Source: Wenzhouxiangella sediminis (GTDB lineage Bacteria > Pseudomonadota > Gammaproteobacteria > Xanthomonadales > Wenzhouxiangellaceae). From it: DNA of 64,000 nt. The DNA lies in the NCBI RefSeq assembly GCF_003410055.1, contig NZ_QUZK01000035.1, positions 39,745 through 103,744 of the forward strand. The letters are read 5' to 3'. A model generated the notes under the pieces. The model was not told where the DNA came from. It made no database searches and saw only the letters and a list, made by a program, of their open reading frames with translations. This document shows, piece after piece, positions 1-9,749 of this stretch. Numbering within the stretch: the first letter of the stretch is position 1; every line of letters starts with the position of its first letter. Position numbers and translations under genes: made by a program.

Positions 1-74
1 AAAAACAGAACCAGGACGAGAATGAAGATGAAGCCGAGCAGGCTCAATCCACGCTGGTTTTGCAGTGATTTCAT
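1..74 (-). CDS. DUF4845 family protein, N-terminal fragment
   Basis: Only the first 24 codons are inside the window; the gene continues past base 1. The visible product starts MKSLQNQRGLSLLGFIFI and is a short basic stretch followed by a hydrophobic helix. This matches the start of the small DUF4845 membrane proteins encoded between lepB and rnc in many Gammaproteobacteria. The start ATG at 74 is preceded by a GAGGGA-like ribosome site. It lies 35 bases after the lepB stop, so co-transcription with lepB is likely. Function is unknown; family assignment rests on position and the N-terminus only. Confidence 0.7.
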   Translation of the reverse strand, partial: MKSLQNQRGLSLLGFIFILVLVLF

Positions 75-109
75 TATTCCAGGTCCCTCTGGTTTCGGTG
101 CCCCCCGGT

Positions 110-898
110 TCATTCGATTCTATCACCGATTCGGCTGAAGTCGACACAGCCCCGCGAGCAGTCCCAGTGCATCCAGATACGAACGGCCTTGCCGACCAGG
201 TTCTCTTCCGGCACGAAGCCCCAGGAACGGCTGTCGAGCGACTGATCGCGGTTGTCGCCCATCACGAAGTAATGCCCCTCGGGTACGGTGACCGACTCGA
301 AGCGCCCGTTGGGGCGGCTCGGATAGATCACGACGGGATGCGGGTCTTCGGTCAGGTACTCGAGGCGCTTGACCGGATCGGTGCCCGGACGGTTGCGGTT
401 GAGCCCCACGCCTTCCCAGCGACCGGCGGGCTCCTGCTCGACCGGCTCGCCGTTGATGTAGAGCACCTTGTTGCGGTAGGTGATCGTGTCGCCGGGAAGG
501 CCGACGACTCGCTTGATGTAGTTGACGCGCTCGTCTTCGGGAAAACGGAAGACGATCACATCGCCGCGCTCTGGATCACCGGTTTCCAGGATCTTGCTGT
601 TGAGCACCGGCAACCGAAGACCATAGGCGTACTTGTTGACGACGATGAAATCACCGATCCACAGGGTCGGGATCATCGAGCCGGAAGGAATCTTGAACGG
701 CTCGAACAGGAAAGAGCGAAAGACCAGCACCAGCAACAGTACGGGAAAGAGCGAGCCGACGACTTCGACGGTCTTGTGCGCGCCCTCGGGCTCTTCTTCA
801 TGGGCCTGACGGCGCCGGAAGTAGTAACGCTCGATCAACCAGAACACGGCGGTAACCAACGTCAGCACCGTCAGGATGAGTGCGAAATCCAGATGCAT
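110..898 (-). CDS. lepB: Signal peptidase I
   Basis: Membrane-bound serine/lysine protease that removes signal peptides from exported preproteins at the outer face of the inner membrane. The 262-aa product has two N-terminal hydrophobic segments (about 5-22 and 47-62). The catalytic serine is Ser74 in PSGSMIPTL and the general-base lysine is Lys129 in YIKRVVGLPGD, the same 55-residue spacing as in E. coli LepB (Ser90/Lys145). The C-terminal GDNRDQSLDSR box is also present. Its start is 4 bases after the lepA stop, with a GGAG site inside the end of lepA, so the two are translated from one mRNA, as is usual in this group. Confidence 0.97.
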   Translation of the reverse strand: MHLDFALILTVLTLVTAVFWLIERYYFRRRQAHEEEPEGAHKTVEVVGSLFPVLLLVLVFRSFLFEPFKIPSGSMIPTLWIGDFIVVNKYAYGLRLPVLNSKILETGDPERGDVIVFRFPEDERVNYIKRVVGLPGDTITYRNKVLYINGEPVEQEPAGRWEGVGLNRNRPGTDPVKRLEYLTEDPHPVVIYPSRPNGRFESVTVPEGHYFVMGDNRDQSLDSRSWGFVPEENLVGKAVRIWMHWDCSRGCVDFSRIGDRIE

Positions 899-902
899 CG
901 TT

Positions 903-2708
<1,806 letters not shown>

Positions 2709-2732
2709 GGATCCTTCGCGGCTGCGCAATCA

Positions 2733-2761
2733 GATCGCCCCCGCGGGTCACGGGGGCGATC
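2733..2761 (-). other. GC-rich hairpin in the lepA leader
   Basis: Perfect 11-bp inverted repeat, GATCGCCCCCG (2733-2743) and its complement (2751-2761), with a 7-nt loop. It sits 24 bases upstream of the lepA ATG and downstream of the predicted lepA promoter, so it would be in the lepA 5' leader. No U-run follows it in the direction of lepA, so it is not a standard terminator of the upstream mucD-like gene. It could be an attenuator, a protein site or simply mRNA structure. Confidence 0.55.
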
Positions 2762-2779
2762 ACGGGTCAAAGAGCGGGG

Positions 2780-2810
2780 ATTATACCGGCCCGACCGGTC
2801 CGGAGACCAA
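2780..2810 (-). promoter_or_regulatory. Candidate sigma-70 promoter for lepA-lepB
   Basis: On the minus strand there is a perfect -10 TATAAT (2780-2785). A weak -35 TTGGTC (2805-2810) lies 19 bp upstream. It lies between the mucD-like stop and lepA. The -10 is convincing; the -35 spacing is long, so strength is uncertain. Confidence 0.5.
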
Positions 2811-2815
2811 TCGCA

Positions 2816-4225
2816 TCACTCCCCGCCGCCGTTTTCCGGCCGGTAGGCCAGGAATGCGGTGGCGCCATTGGCCTGCTGGACGAGCAGCGCAACGGTACGC
2901 TCGGGCTCGATGCCTTCGACGATCTCGTTGAAGTCGCCCATGTCGCCGACCGGCTGGTTGTTGATCATCAGGATCAACTGGCCGCGGCGGATGCCGGCAC
3001 GATAGGCGTTGTCGCTCTCGACCTCGGCGATCAGGACACCGCCTTCGGGGTCTCCGTAGCGATTGCGAAGGTCGTCGGTCAGCGGCTCCACGATCAGCCC
3101 GAGGGCATTGGAGGGCTCCACGGCGCCTTCACCGTCGCTGCCGGTTTCGACGGCATCGGCCTCGCGTTCACCCAGGGTGACCTCGACCGTCTGCCTTTCG
3201 CCCCAGCGCCAGATCGTCATTTCGGCCTCCGTCCCCGGACGCTCCATACCCACCAGCGGCGGCAGTTCGGAATGCTGATCGATGGGCGTGCCGTTGAATG
3301 CAAGGATGACGTCGCCGACCTCGATACCGGCCTCTTCGGCCGGGCTGCCGGGCTCGACCCGGTTGATCAGCGCGCCGGTCGGACGCTCCAGCCCCAGTGC
3401 ATCGGCCTGTTCGCGGCTGACCGCCTGCAGCTGCACGCCGAGGAAGCCGCGCGCGACGCGGCCGGTGTCGAGCAACTGCCCGATGGAGTTCTGCGCCACC
3501 TCGCTGGGGATCGAGAACGAAAGGCCGATATTGCCGCCATGCGAACTCAGGATCCAGGAATTGATGCCGACCACCTTGCCGTCGGTGCTGATCAGGGGGC
3601 CGCCGGAGTTGCCGCGATTGATCGCCACATCGGTCTGGATGAACGGCACGTACTGCTGTTGCGCGCCCTGGCTTCGGCCCTTGGCGCTGACGATGCCGGC
3701 GGTGACCGACTGTTCGAACTGAAACGGCGAGCCGATGGCGATGACCCATTCTCCCGGCTTGAGATCGTCGGTCGACCCGAACTCCAGCGTGGGCAGGTCT
3801 TCGGCCGGAATGCGCAGGACGGCAATGTCGGTTTCGGCATCCGAGCCCACCAGCTCGGCCTCGAATTCGCGCCGGTCGGAGAGCCGGACGATGATCTCGT
3901 CGGCCCCGTCGATGACGTGGTGGTTGGTGATCACCAGGCCGTCGGATTCGAGGATGAAGCCGGAACCCCCGCCCATGCGGTCGGGCTGACCGCGGCGACC
4001 GTAGGGTTCGTCGAAGAAGCGCCGGAAGAACTCGGGCATGTCCTCGGGCATCCGCCGATCATTCTCGGGCGCCTCGTCCGGCCGCGTCCCGAAACGCGTG
4101 GTTTCGATGTTGACCACGGCCGGAATCGAGTCCTCGACCAGGCCGGTGAAGTCCGGCTGCGCCAGCACCGGCTGGACGAGCAGCACCAGAATCAGAGTCG
4201 CGAACGGTTTGAAGGTTCTGTGCAT
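2816..4225 (-). CDS. mucD: Periplasmic DegP/MucD-type serine protease
   Basis: HtrA-family envelope quality-control protease. The 469-aa product has a signal peptide (residues 1-22, cleaved after VLA). A trypsin-like domain follows with catalytic His103 (TNHHVI), Asp133 (DIAVLRI) and Ser207 (GNSGGP), then two PDZ domains (about 265-350 and 380-465). An upstream in-frame extension exists, but the start at 4225 gives a clean signal peptide and has AAAGGA upstream. It is the last gene of rpoE-rseA-rseB-rseC, exactly the algU-mucA-B-C-D order of Pseudomonas, where MucD degrades misfolded envelope proteins and dampens sigma-E activation. Confidence 0.94.
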   Translation of the reverse strand: MHRTFKPFATLILVLLVQPVLAQPDFTGLVEDSIPAVVNIETTRFGTRPDEAPENDRRMPEDMPEFFRRFFDEPYGRRGQPDRMGGGSGFILESDGLVITNHHVIDGADEIIVRLSDRREFEAELVGSDAETDIAVLRIPAEDLPTLEFGSTDDLKPGEWVIAIGSPFQFEQSVTAGIVSAKGRSQGAQQQYVPFIQTDVAINRGNSGGPLISTDGKVVGINSWILSSHGGNIGLSFSIPSEVAQNSIGQLLDTGRVARGFLGVQLQAVSREQADALGLERPTGALINRVEPGSPAEEAGIEVGDVILAFNGTPIDQHSELPPLVGMERPGTEAEMTIWRWGERQTVEVTLGEREADAVETGSDGEGAVEPSNALGLIVEPLTDDLRNRYGDPEGGVLIAEVESDNAYRAGIRRGQLILMINNQPVGDMGDFNEIVEGIEPERTVALLVQQANGATAFLAYRPENGGGE

Positions 4226-4248
4226 GATGAGCAATCCTTTTGCTGTTG

Positions 4249-4707
4249 CTAGCTGAAGGAAGAGTTGGTGTCGCCTCGAGTGCATGACAAGCGCTCGAGC
4301 GCAGGATTCAACACGGGTCGCGCGCCGCGGGCCAGCAACCGCGCAACGGCGAGGAAAGCCACCAGACCGGCCGCCAGCGCGCCCGCGTCTTGCCCCGGCC
4401 GGCCGCCCATGGCCACGTGCCCGGCGACCACGCCCGCCAGAAATCCGAGCAAGGGCAGGCCGTAGTGCACGGCCGCTGCGAACGCCAGCTGACGGGGCTC
4501 GAGTCCGACACGCACCCAGTCACCGCAGGAAACCGGCAGGCTTCCGGGCAAGGTCACGCACGTCGCCCGACGGCTGAACAGGCGCGCGAACACACCCGCG
4601 CCGCATCCTTCCCCCCGCGCGCACCGCTCGCATTCTTCCGGCGCCGAGAACAGCAGGGTCAGACGCTCCGCATCGATGGAGACGACACGTGCGAGCTGCC
4701 AGATCAT
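4249..4707 (-). CDS. rseC: SoxR-reducing/sigma-E regulatory protein RseC (MucC)
   Basis: Small inner-membrane protein of 152 aa. The N-terminus carries a cysteine cluster (CERCARGEGCGAG, about residues 27-38) typical of RseC/MucC. Two hydrophobic segments follow (about 73-92 and 108-125). The family modulates sigma-E signalling and, in E. coli, reduction of SoxR. It lies 9 bases downstream of rseB and 23 upstream of mucD within the operon. No strong ribosome site is seen, suggesting translation coupled to rseB. The C-terminal tail is the least conserved part. Confidence 0.9.
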   Translation of the reverse strand: MIWQLARVVSIDAERLTLLFSAPEECERCARGEGCGAGVFARLFSRRATCVTLPGSLPVSCGDWVRVGLEPRQLAFAAAVHYGLPLLGFLAGVVAGHVAMGGRPGQDAGALAAGLVAFLAVARLLARGARPVLNPALERLSCTRGDTNSSFS

Positions 4708-4716
4708 GGCGCCGGG

Positions 4717-5706
4717 TCAGCGACGCGACGGCAGGCGACTCGTGCGGCGGAGCTGACGACCGACGAACTCGACCGTCGCCGCGGGCACCTCGCCGACGAC
4801 GGTGAACAGCCTGCCGCCGCTCTGGGTCGTGTAGACGTGAACCGGACCCATGGTCTCGACCCGGCCGGCCATCGTCTCCTCACCGGCCCGCTCGATATAG
4901 ATGGAAAAGCTCGACAGTCCGTCGCTGTAAAGGAGGTGATCGAATTCAGCCCCCCCGGCGCCGCGCCCCTGGCCGGCGTTGACCAGCCGGAATCCGCGCG
5001 GCACGCGCGGGCTGACCGGCACGGGTCCGACACTCGATCCTGCAGAGTGGATCGATTCGTCGATCGACTCGGTGGTGAACTGCTGGCCGACCAGCTCGGG
5101 CTCGAGCTCGGCGTCGGAAATGTTCGCGCCCAGCTCCAGCGAGGTGAAGGACAACTGCTGGAGTTGGCGGCCGTCGTGATCAATGAGCGCATAGCGCAGG
5201 AGCATGCCCGTGCGTTCCTCCAGCCACAGGCGCGACCCATAGCGATAGGCGTCACGCGGCTGGATGTGGATGATGCGCGCCATCATGCCGGCCACGCGTT
5301 CTCGGCCACCCATTGTCATCCGGTATCCGGACTCGGGACCGAGCAGGCGGTTGACCGGCAGCGAAGGAAGCAGACGCCCGGCCAACTGGCTCTCGAGCAT
5401 CATCGGTTCGTCGCCTGGCAGGACGCAGCGCACACTGTCGCCCTCCCTGAGAACTTCCCGCGGCACACCATCGACCGAGTAGATCCTTTCCCGCACACCG
5501 TCCTCGTCGGCGCGGTGGATGATCCTCAGCGTATCGACTTCGCCATTGCGCACGTTGACCAGGGTGCCGCGGTAGTCGAGGGTCTCGACCGCGCGCGACA
5601 TGCGATCCAGCCAGCGCTGGACCGTCTCCTCGGCCCTTGCCGGCGCGGCCAGCGTGGCAGCCGCGATCAGTACCGCCAGCATCCAGCGAAGTTCGGGAAT
5701 GCGCAT
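4717..5706 (-). CDS. rseB: Sigma-E factor regulatory protein RseB/MucB
   Basis: Periplasmic protein of 329 aa that binds the periplasmic part of RseA and shields it from DegS-type proteolysis, releasing when it senses mislocalised lipoproteins or LPS. The start at 5706 yields a good signal peptide (MRIPELRWMLAVLIAAATLA..., cleaved near ARA-EE). The MucB/RseB LolA-like N-terminal domain includes LDYRGTLVNVRNGEVDTLRI, and the smaller C-terminal domain includes PRGFRLVNAG. It begins 4 bases after the rseA stop, which implies translational coupling. Confidence 0.93.
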   Translation of the reverse strand: MRIPELRWMLAVLIAAATLAAPARAEETVQRWLDRMSRAVETLDYRGTLVNVRNGEVDTLRIIHRADEDGVRERIYSVDGVPREVLREGDSVRCVLPGDEPMMLESQLAGRLLPSLPVNRLLGPESGYRMTMGGRERVAGMMARIIHIQPRDAYRYGSRLWLEERTGMLLRYALIDHDGRQLQQLSFTSLELGANISDAELEPELVGQQFTTESIDESIHSAGSSVGPVPVSPRVPRGFRLVNAGQGRGAGGAEFDHLLYSDGLSSFSIYIERAGEETMAGRVETMGPVHVYTTQSGGRLFTVVGEVPAATVEFVGRQLRRTSRLPSRR

Positions 5707-5710
5707 CGAT

Positions 5711-6313
5711 TCAGGGTTCGCCCACGCGGGCGTCGGCTTCCGAAGCGGTCGGCTCACCCTGCCGCTCGTCTTCGTTCATGTCGGTCACGATGGGCACCCA
5801 TGAGACGAAGCCGGTGCTGCCGGCCGCCTGATGGTGACGCATCACGTAGCCGCTGATGCGCTGCCGCTGGGCGCGGCGATCCTCGGAGTAGCTGACCGGC
5901 ACCGCCGATTGCGTGAACGGCTTGTCCAGTTCGGTCGGACGGCTGACGAAGCCGGGCTCGTCGCCTTGGAGCGAAGCGGCGCCCTGCTGTTCGAGCATGC
6001 TGGAGTTGATACCCACAATGGCCATCACCGCCACGCTCGCGGCAATTGCGCCGCCCGCGACGGGCCGCAGAAGCCGGGCCGGAAGGCTTCTGCTGGGGAC
6101 CGGCTCGGCATCCAGGGCGGCGGATACCCGGGCCACCAGGTCGCCGGTGGCGAGCTTTTCCTGGTGCAGACAGGCCCTGACCGCGTGCATGCGATTCCAG
6201 CTGGCCTTCATGTCGGCATCGCCGGCCAGGCGTCTCAGCAGGAACTTGCGTCCTTTCCGGTCCAGCTCACCGTCCATCAGGCTCGACAGGTTTTCCCGGC
6301 TCGATTCACTCAT
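5711..6313 (-). CDS. rseA: Anti-sigma-E factor RseA/MucA
   Basis: Single-pass inner-membrane anti-sigma factor of 200 aa. Residues 1-75 form the cytoplasmic sigma-binding domain with the family signature SSLMDGELD and a WNRMHAVRACL helix. The transmembrane helix is about residues 85-103 (AGGAIAASVAVMAIVGI). The rest is periplasmic and would contact RseB. It sits 13 bases after rpoE and 4 before rseB. Regulated proteolysis of this protein would free RpoE. Confidence 0.94.
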   Translation of the reverse strand: MSESSRENLSSLMDGELDRKGRKFLLRRLAGDADMKASWNRMHAVRACLHQEKLATGDLVARVSAALDAEPVPSRSLPARLLRPVAGGAIAASVAVMAIVGINSSMLEQQGAASLQGDEPGFVSRPTELDKPFTQSAVPVSYSEDRRAQRQRISGYVMRHHQAAGSTGFVSWVPIVTDMNEDERQGEPTASEADARVGEP

Positions 6314-6326
6314 GTGTCAGCACTTC

Positions 6327-6908
6327 CTATTGGTTGTCCAGCAGCGGCCGAAGCCGCGCGTCGATGGCCTCTCGGGCCCTGAAGATTCTCGACCGGACCG
6401 TGCCGATCGGGCAGTCCATGGTCTTGGCGATGTCTTCGTAACTCATGCCGTCGAGTTCTCGAAGGGTAATGGCGACCCGCAAGTCCTCGGGCAGGTCCGC
6501 GATCGCCTGGTGGATCGTCTCTTCGATTTCGGCCCGCAGCACGTCGTGCTCGGGCGAATCCTGCTCCTTGAGACGCGAATCCACCTGGAATTGTTCCGCA
6601 TCCGTTGCGTCAACGTCGGATTGCGGCGGTCGCCGGCTCTGGGCGACGAGGTGATTCTTGGCCGTGTTGATGGCAATCCGGTACAGCCACGTGTAGAACG
6701 CGCTGTCGCCGCGAAAACGGCCGATTGCTCGATAGGCCTTGATGAATGCTTCCTGGGCCACGTCCATGGCTTCGGCATGGTCGGTTACATAGCGGGAAAT
6801 CAGGCTGACGATCTTGTGCTGGTATTTGCCGACCAGCAGGTCGAAAGCCGACTTGTCACCGCTCTGTACACGCTCTACCAGTTCTTGATCGACTTCCCGC
6901 TCGCCCAT
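6327..6908 (-). CDS. rpoE: ECF sigma factor RpoE (AlgU/AlgT type, sigma-E)
   Basis: Extracytoplasmic-function sigma factor of 193 aa. Region 2 contains DVAQEAFIKAYR and the FYTWLYRIAINTAKNHL helix. Region 4 carries the helix-turn-helix SYEDIAKTMDCPIGTVRSRI. The start at 6908 (MGEREVDQEL) gives the usual length; in-frame upstream codons would add 13 atypical residues. An AGGACAGGA stretch lies upstream. As first gene of rpoE-rseA-rseB-rseC-mucD it should direct the envelope-stress regulon and probably its own transcription (candidate promoter 6955-6982). Confidence 0.96.
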   Translation of the reverse strand: MGEREVDQELVERVQSGDKSAFDLLVGKYQHKIVSLISRYVTDHAEAMDVAQEAFIKAYRAIGRFRGDSAFYTWLYRIAINTAKNHLVAQSRRPPQSDVDATDAEQFQVDSRLKEQDSPEHDVLRAEIEETIHQAIADLPEDLRVAITLRELDGMSYEDIAKTMDCPIGTVRSRIFRAREAIDARLRPLLDNQ

Positions 6909-6954
6909 CGGGGCATTTCCTGTCCTTGCATAGGCGACCGGGCTCACGCTGGAA

Positions 6955-6982
6955 CTAGACCATGGCCCGGCCGGATAGTTTC
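6955..6982 (-). promoter_or_regulatory. Candidate sigma-E autoregulatory promoter for rpoE operon
   Basis: On the minus strand a GAAACT -35-like element (6977-6982) and TCTAG -10-like element (6955-6959) are separated by 17 bp. This is close to the sigma-E consensus (GAACTT, about 16-17 bp, TCTGA/TCAAA). Predicted transcription would start about 40 bases before the rpoE ATG. Autoregulation is the rule for this operon family, but the match here is imperfect. Confidence 0.4.
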
Positions 6983-7013
6983 ATGAATCGTCGGAGAATA
7001 TCATGGCGCGGGT

Positions 7014-7042
7014 CTGACCTGCCCGGCGCAGGATGCGATAAT
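7014..7042 (+). promoter_or_regulatory. Candidate sigma-70 promoter for the ALDH7-type gene
   Basis: Plus strand: -35 CTGACC (7014-7019, 4/6 match to TTGACA), a 17-bp spacer and an extended -10 TGCGATAAT (hexamer GATAAT at 7037-7042). It lies about 40 bases before the dehydrogenase start codon, in the divergent region with rpoE. Confidence 0.55.
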
Positions 7043-7083
7043 ACTCCGTTTTCCAAGTGGACAAATCTCAGGAGAAAGCGGTC

Positions 7084-8613
7084 ATGAGCGATCACAAGCA
7101 ACTTCTCGAACGCCTCGGACTCAAGGACATCAATCCGGGCGCCTGTTTCGGGCCCGGCCAGCATGCGCCGGTACGCGAGGACAACCTCGTGGAGTCGATC
7201 AACCCCACCGACGGTAGCGTCATCGCCCGCGTCAGCGGCGCCTCCGTGGAGGACTACGAGAAGGTCATCAAGACCGCCCAGGAAGCCGCGCTGGCCTGGC
7301 GCCAGGTGCCGGCCCCGGAACGCGGCAACGCCGTGCGGCTGGTCAACGACGCCCTGCGCGACTACAAGGACGCACTCGGCTCGCTGGTTTCGCTGGAAAT
7401 GGGCAAGATCAAGCCCGAGGGCGACGGCGAGGTCCAGGAAATGATCGACATCGGCGATTTCGCCCTGGGCCAGTCGCGCATGCTCTACGGTAACACCATG
7501 CACTCCGAGCGCCCCGGCCACCGCCTCTACGAGCAATGGCACCCGCTCGGCGTGGTCGGCGTGGTCACCGCCTTCAATTTCCCGGTCGCCGTCTACGCCT
7601 GGAACGCCTTCATCTCGGCCATCTGCGGCAACGCCACCATCTGGAAGCCGAGCCCGAAGGGCGTGCTGTGCTGCTCGGCCGTGCAGAACATCATCAACGA
7701 GGCCCTGGCCGACACCGACTATCCGCCGGTGTTCACCTCTTTCATGGAGCCGACCAACGACCTGGCCGCGCGCTTCATCGACGACGAGCGCGTCAACCTG
7801 CTGTCGTTCACCGGCTCGAGCAAGGTCGGCCGCATGGTCGGCGAGCGCGTCGCCGCGCGTATGGGCAAGAGCCTGCTGGAACTCGGCGGCAATAACGCCA
7901 TCATCATGGACGAATCCGCCGACATCAAGCTGGCGGTCCCCGCCGTCGTCTTCGGCGCCGTCGGCACGGCCGGCCAGCGCTGCACGACCACGCGCCGCCT
8001 GTTCGTCCACGAGTCGATCTACGACCAGACGGTCGAGGCCCTGGTCAATGCCTACGGCCAGGTGCGCATCGGCGACCCCCTCGACGAAAACACCCTGATG
8101 GGCCCGTTGACCGGTGAGCAGGCTGTCGACAGCTTCCTCGACGCCGTCAAGCGCGCCAAGGAAGCCGGCGGCAAGGTGCTGACCGGCGGCAATCGCGTCA
8201 ACCGGGAAGGCTTCTTCGTCGAGCCGACCATCATCGAGGCCGAGAACCACTGGGACATCGTCCAGGAAGAAACTTTTGCCCCCATCCTCTACGTGATGAA
8301 GTTCAGCGACATCGAGGACGCGGTGAGAATGCAGAACGACGTCCGCCAGGGCCTGAGTTCGTCGATCTTCACCACCGACCTGCGCAACGCCGAGTACTAC
8401 CTGTCGCACCAGGGCTCGGACTGCGGCATTTCGAACGTCAACATCGGCACCTCGGGTGCGGAGATCGGCGGCGCCTTCGGCGGCGAGAAGGAAACCGGCG
8501 GCGGCCGCGAGTCCGGTTCCGACGCCTGGAAGGCCTACATGCGCCGGCAGACCAACACCATCAACTGGTCGAAGGAAATGCCGCTGGCCCAGGGCATCAA
8601 GTTCGAACTGTGA
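7084..8613 (+). CDS. ALDH7-family aldehyde dehydrogenase (probable L-aminoadipate semialdehyde / piperideine-6-carboxylate dehydrogenase)
   Basis: NAD-dependent aldehyde dehydrogenase of 509 aa. Catalytic Cys300 lies in [12 protein letters not shown], Glu266 in LLELGGNN and Asn165 in FNFPV. The overall length and the N-terminal [17 protein letters not shown] region, together with [20 protein letters not shown] near the C-terminus, match the ALDH7A1/AmaB group, which oxidises alpha-aminoadipic semialdehyde in lysine catabolism. The start at 7084 has AGGAGA ten bases upstream; an earlier in-frame ATG lacks a site. No other lysine-degradation gene is adjacent, so the physiological substrate is inferred from family only. 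Confidence 0.88.
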   Translation: MSDHKQLLERLGLKDINPGACFGPGQHAPVREDNLVESINPTDGSVIARVSGASVEDYEKVIKTAQEAALAWRQVPAPERGNAVRLVNDALRDYKDALGSLVSLEMGKIKPEGDGEVQEMIDIGDFALGQSRMLYGNTMHSERPGHRLYEQWHPLGVVGVVTAFNFPVAVYAWNAFISAICGNATIWKPSPKGVLCCSAVQNIINEALADTDYPPVFTSFMEPTNDLAARFIDDERVNLLSFTGSSKVGRMVGERVAARMGKSLLELGGNNAIIMDESADIKLAVPAVVFGAVGTAGQRCTTTRRLFVHESIYDQTVEALVNAYGQVRIGDPLDENTLMGPLTGEQAVDSFLDAVKRAKEAGGKVLTGGNRVNREGFFVEPTIIEAENHWDIVQEETFAPILYVMKFSDIEDAVRMQNDVRQGLSSSIFTTDLRNAEYYLSHQGSDCGISNVNIGTSGAEIGGAFGGEKETGGGRESGSDAWKAYMRRQTNTINWSKEMPLAQGIKFEL

Positions 8614-8623
8614 GCCCAGCAAG

Positions 8624-8710
8624 TTTTCAGGTTGAAGGTTTCAGGTTTCAGGAAAGGGGCCAGTTGCTTCCTTCCTGGAGCCTGAAACCTGAAACCTGAA
8701 ACCTGGAACC
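8624..8710. repeat. Heptanucleotide repeat, inverted (TTTCAGG/CCTGAAA)
   Basis: The left arm (8624-8652) contains TTTCAGG-type heptamers. The right arm (8681-8710) contains four CCTGAAA-type heptamers in opposite orientation. The arms could pair across a 28-nt loop. The right arm ends 4 bases before the pyrD start codon and supplies its only purine-rich upstream stretch (GGAA). It belongs to a family found at several other sites in the window. Confidence 0.85.
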
Positions 8711-8714
8711 TCCG

Positions 8715-9749
8715 ATGTACCAATGGCTCCGCAACGGCCTTTTCCTCCTTCCCCCGGAGACGGCCCATGATGTCGCGCTGAACGCGCTTTCGGCCGGCAG
8801 GCTGATCGGCCTGCCGCGCCTGATGGGCGGGAGGCCCGAGTCCAAGCCCGTCGAATTGATGGGACTGACCTTTCCCAACCCGGTCGGTCTGGCCGCCGGC
8901 CTGGACAAGAACGGCGATCACATCGACGCGCTGGGCGATCTCGGTTTCGGCTTCATCGAGGTCGGCACGGTTACCCCGAAGCCGCAACCGGGCAATCCCA
9001 AGCCGCGCATGTTCCGCCTGTCCGAGCACCAGGCCCTGATCAACCGGCTGGGTTTCAACAACAAGGGCGTCGACCACCTGGTCGACCGCCTCGAGCAGCG
9101 GAAATTCGGCGGGATCGTCGGCGCCAATATCGGCAAACAGAAAGAAACCCCGGTCGAGCGCGCAACCGATGATTATCGGTATTGCCTCGAGAAGGTCTTC
9201 GCCCACTGCGACTACGTGACGGTCAACATCTCTTCGCCCAACACGGCCAACCTGCGCGAACTGCAGGATACCGGTCGCTTGCGTGAGCTGCTGTCCGAAC
9301 TGAAACGGAGCCGCGATCGACTCTCCGAAGAACACGGCGCCCACCGACCGCTACTGGTCAAGATTGCGCCGGACTGGGACGAACAGGCGTTGGCGGAATC
9401 GCTGAAAGTCATTGGCCAATCGGGTATCGACGGACTGATCACGACGAATACGACGCTCGATCGCACTGCGGTAAACGGGCACCCGCATTCCAACGAGGTC
9501 GGGGGCCTCAGCGGCGCCCCGTTGAAGTCACGAGCCGATCATGTGTTGCGATTTGCACGGCGCGTGCTCGGTCGCGACTTTCCGATCATCGGGCTGGGCG
9601 GCATCACCCGGGGCGCCGACGCAGCCGACAAGCAGCGCGCCGGCGCCGACCTCGTTCAGGTCTACACCGGTTTCATCTACCGCGGGCCGACCCTTATCCG
9701 GGAGTGTATCCGCGCCTGGGATGGCGATGGTTTCGCAGACCACGCCTGA
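8715..9749 (+). CDS. pyrD: Quinone-dependent dihydroorotate dehydrogenase (class 2)
   Basis: Oxidises dihydroorotate to orotate in pyrimidine synthesis and passes electrons to the quinone pool at the inner membrane. The 344-aa product begins MYQWLRNGLFLLPPETAHD, the amphipathic membrane-binding helix of class 2 enzymes. FMN and substrate motifs include GLAAGLDKNGD, RLGFNNKG and NISSPNT, which holds the catalytic serine. The C-terminal phosphate-binding part is GLGGITRGADAADKQRAGAD. It overlaps the start of murB by about 29 bases. The leader is largely a heptamer repeat. Confidence 0.97.
   Translation: MYQWLRNGLFLLPPETAHDVALNALSAGRLIGLPRLMGGRPESKPVELMGLTFPNPVGLAAGLDKNGDHIDALGDLGFGFIEVGTVTPKPQPGNPKPRMFRLSEHQALINRLGFNNKGVDHLVDRLEQRKFGGIVGANIGKQKETPVERATDDYRYCLEKVFAHCDYVTVNISSPNTANLRELQDTGRLRELLSELKRSRDRLSEEHGAHRPLLVKIAPDWDEQALAESLKVIGQSGIDGLITTNTTLDRTAVNGHPHSNEVGGLSGAPLKSRADHVLRFARRVLGRDFPIIGLGGITRGADAADKQRAGADLVQVYTGFIYRGPTLIRECIRAWDGDGFADHA

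Noticed and set aside
6955..8622. Long minus-strand frame opposite the ALDH7-type gene
   Set aside because: It is antisense to a clear dehydrogenase with catalytic motifs, and its product is His/Asp/Val-rich without domains.
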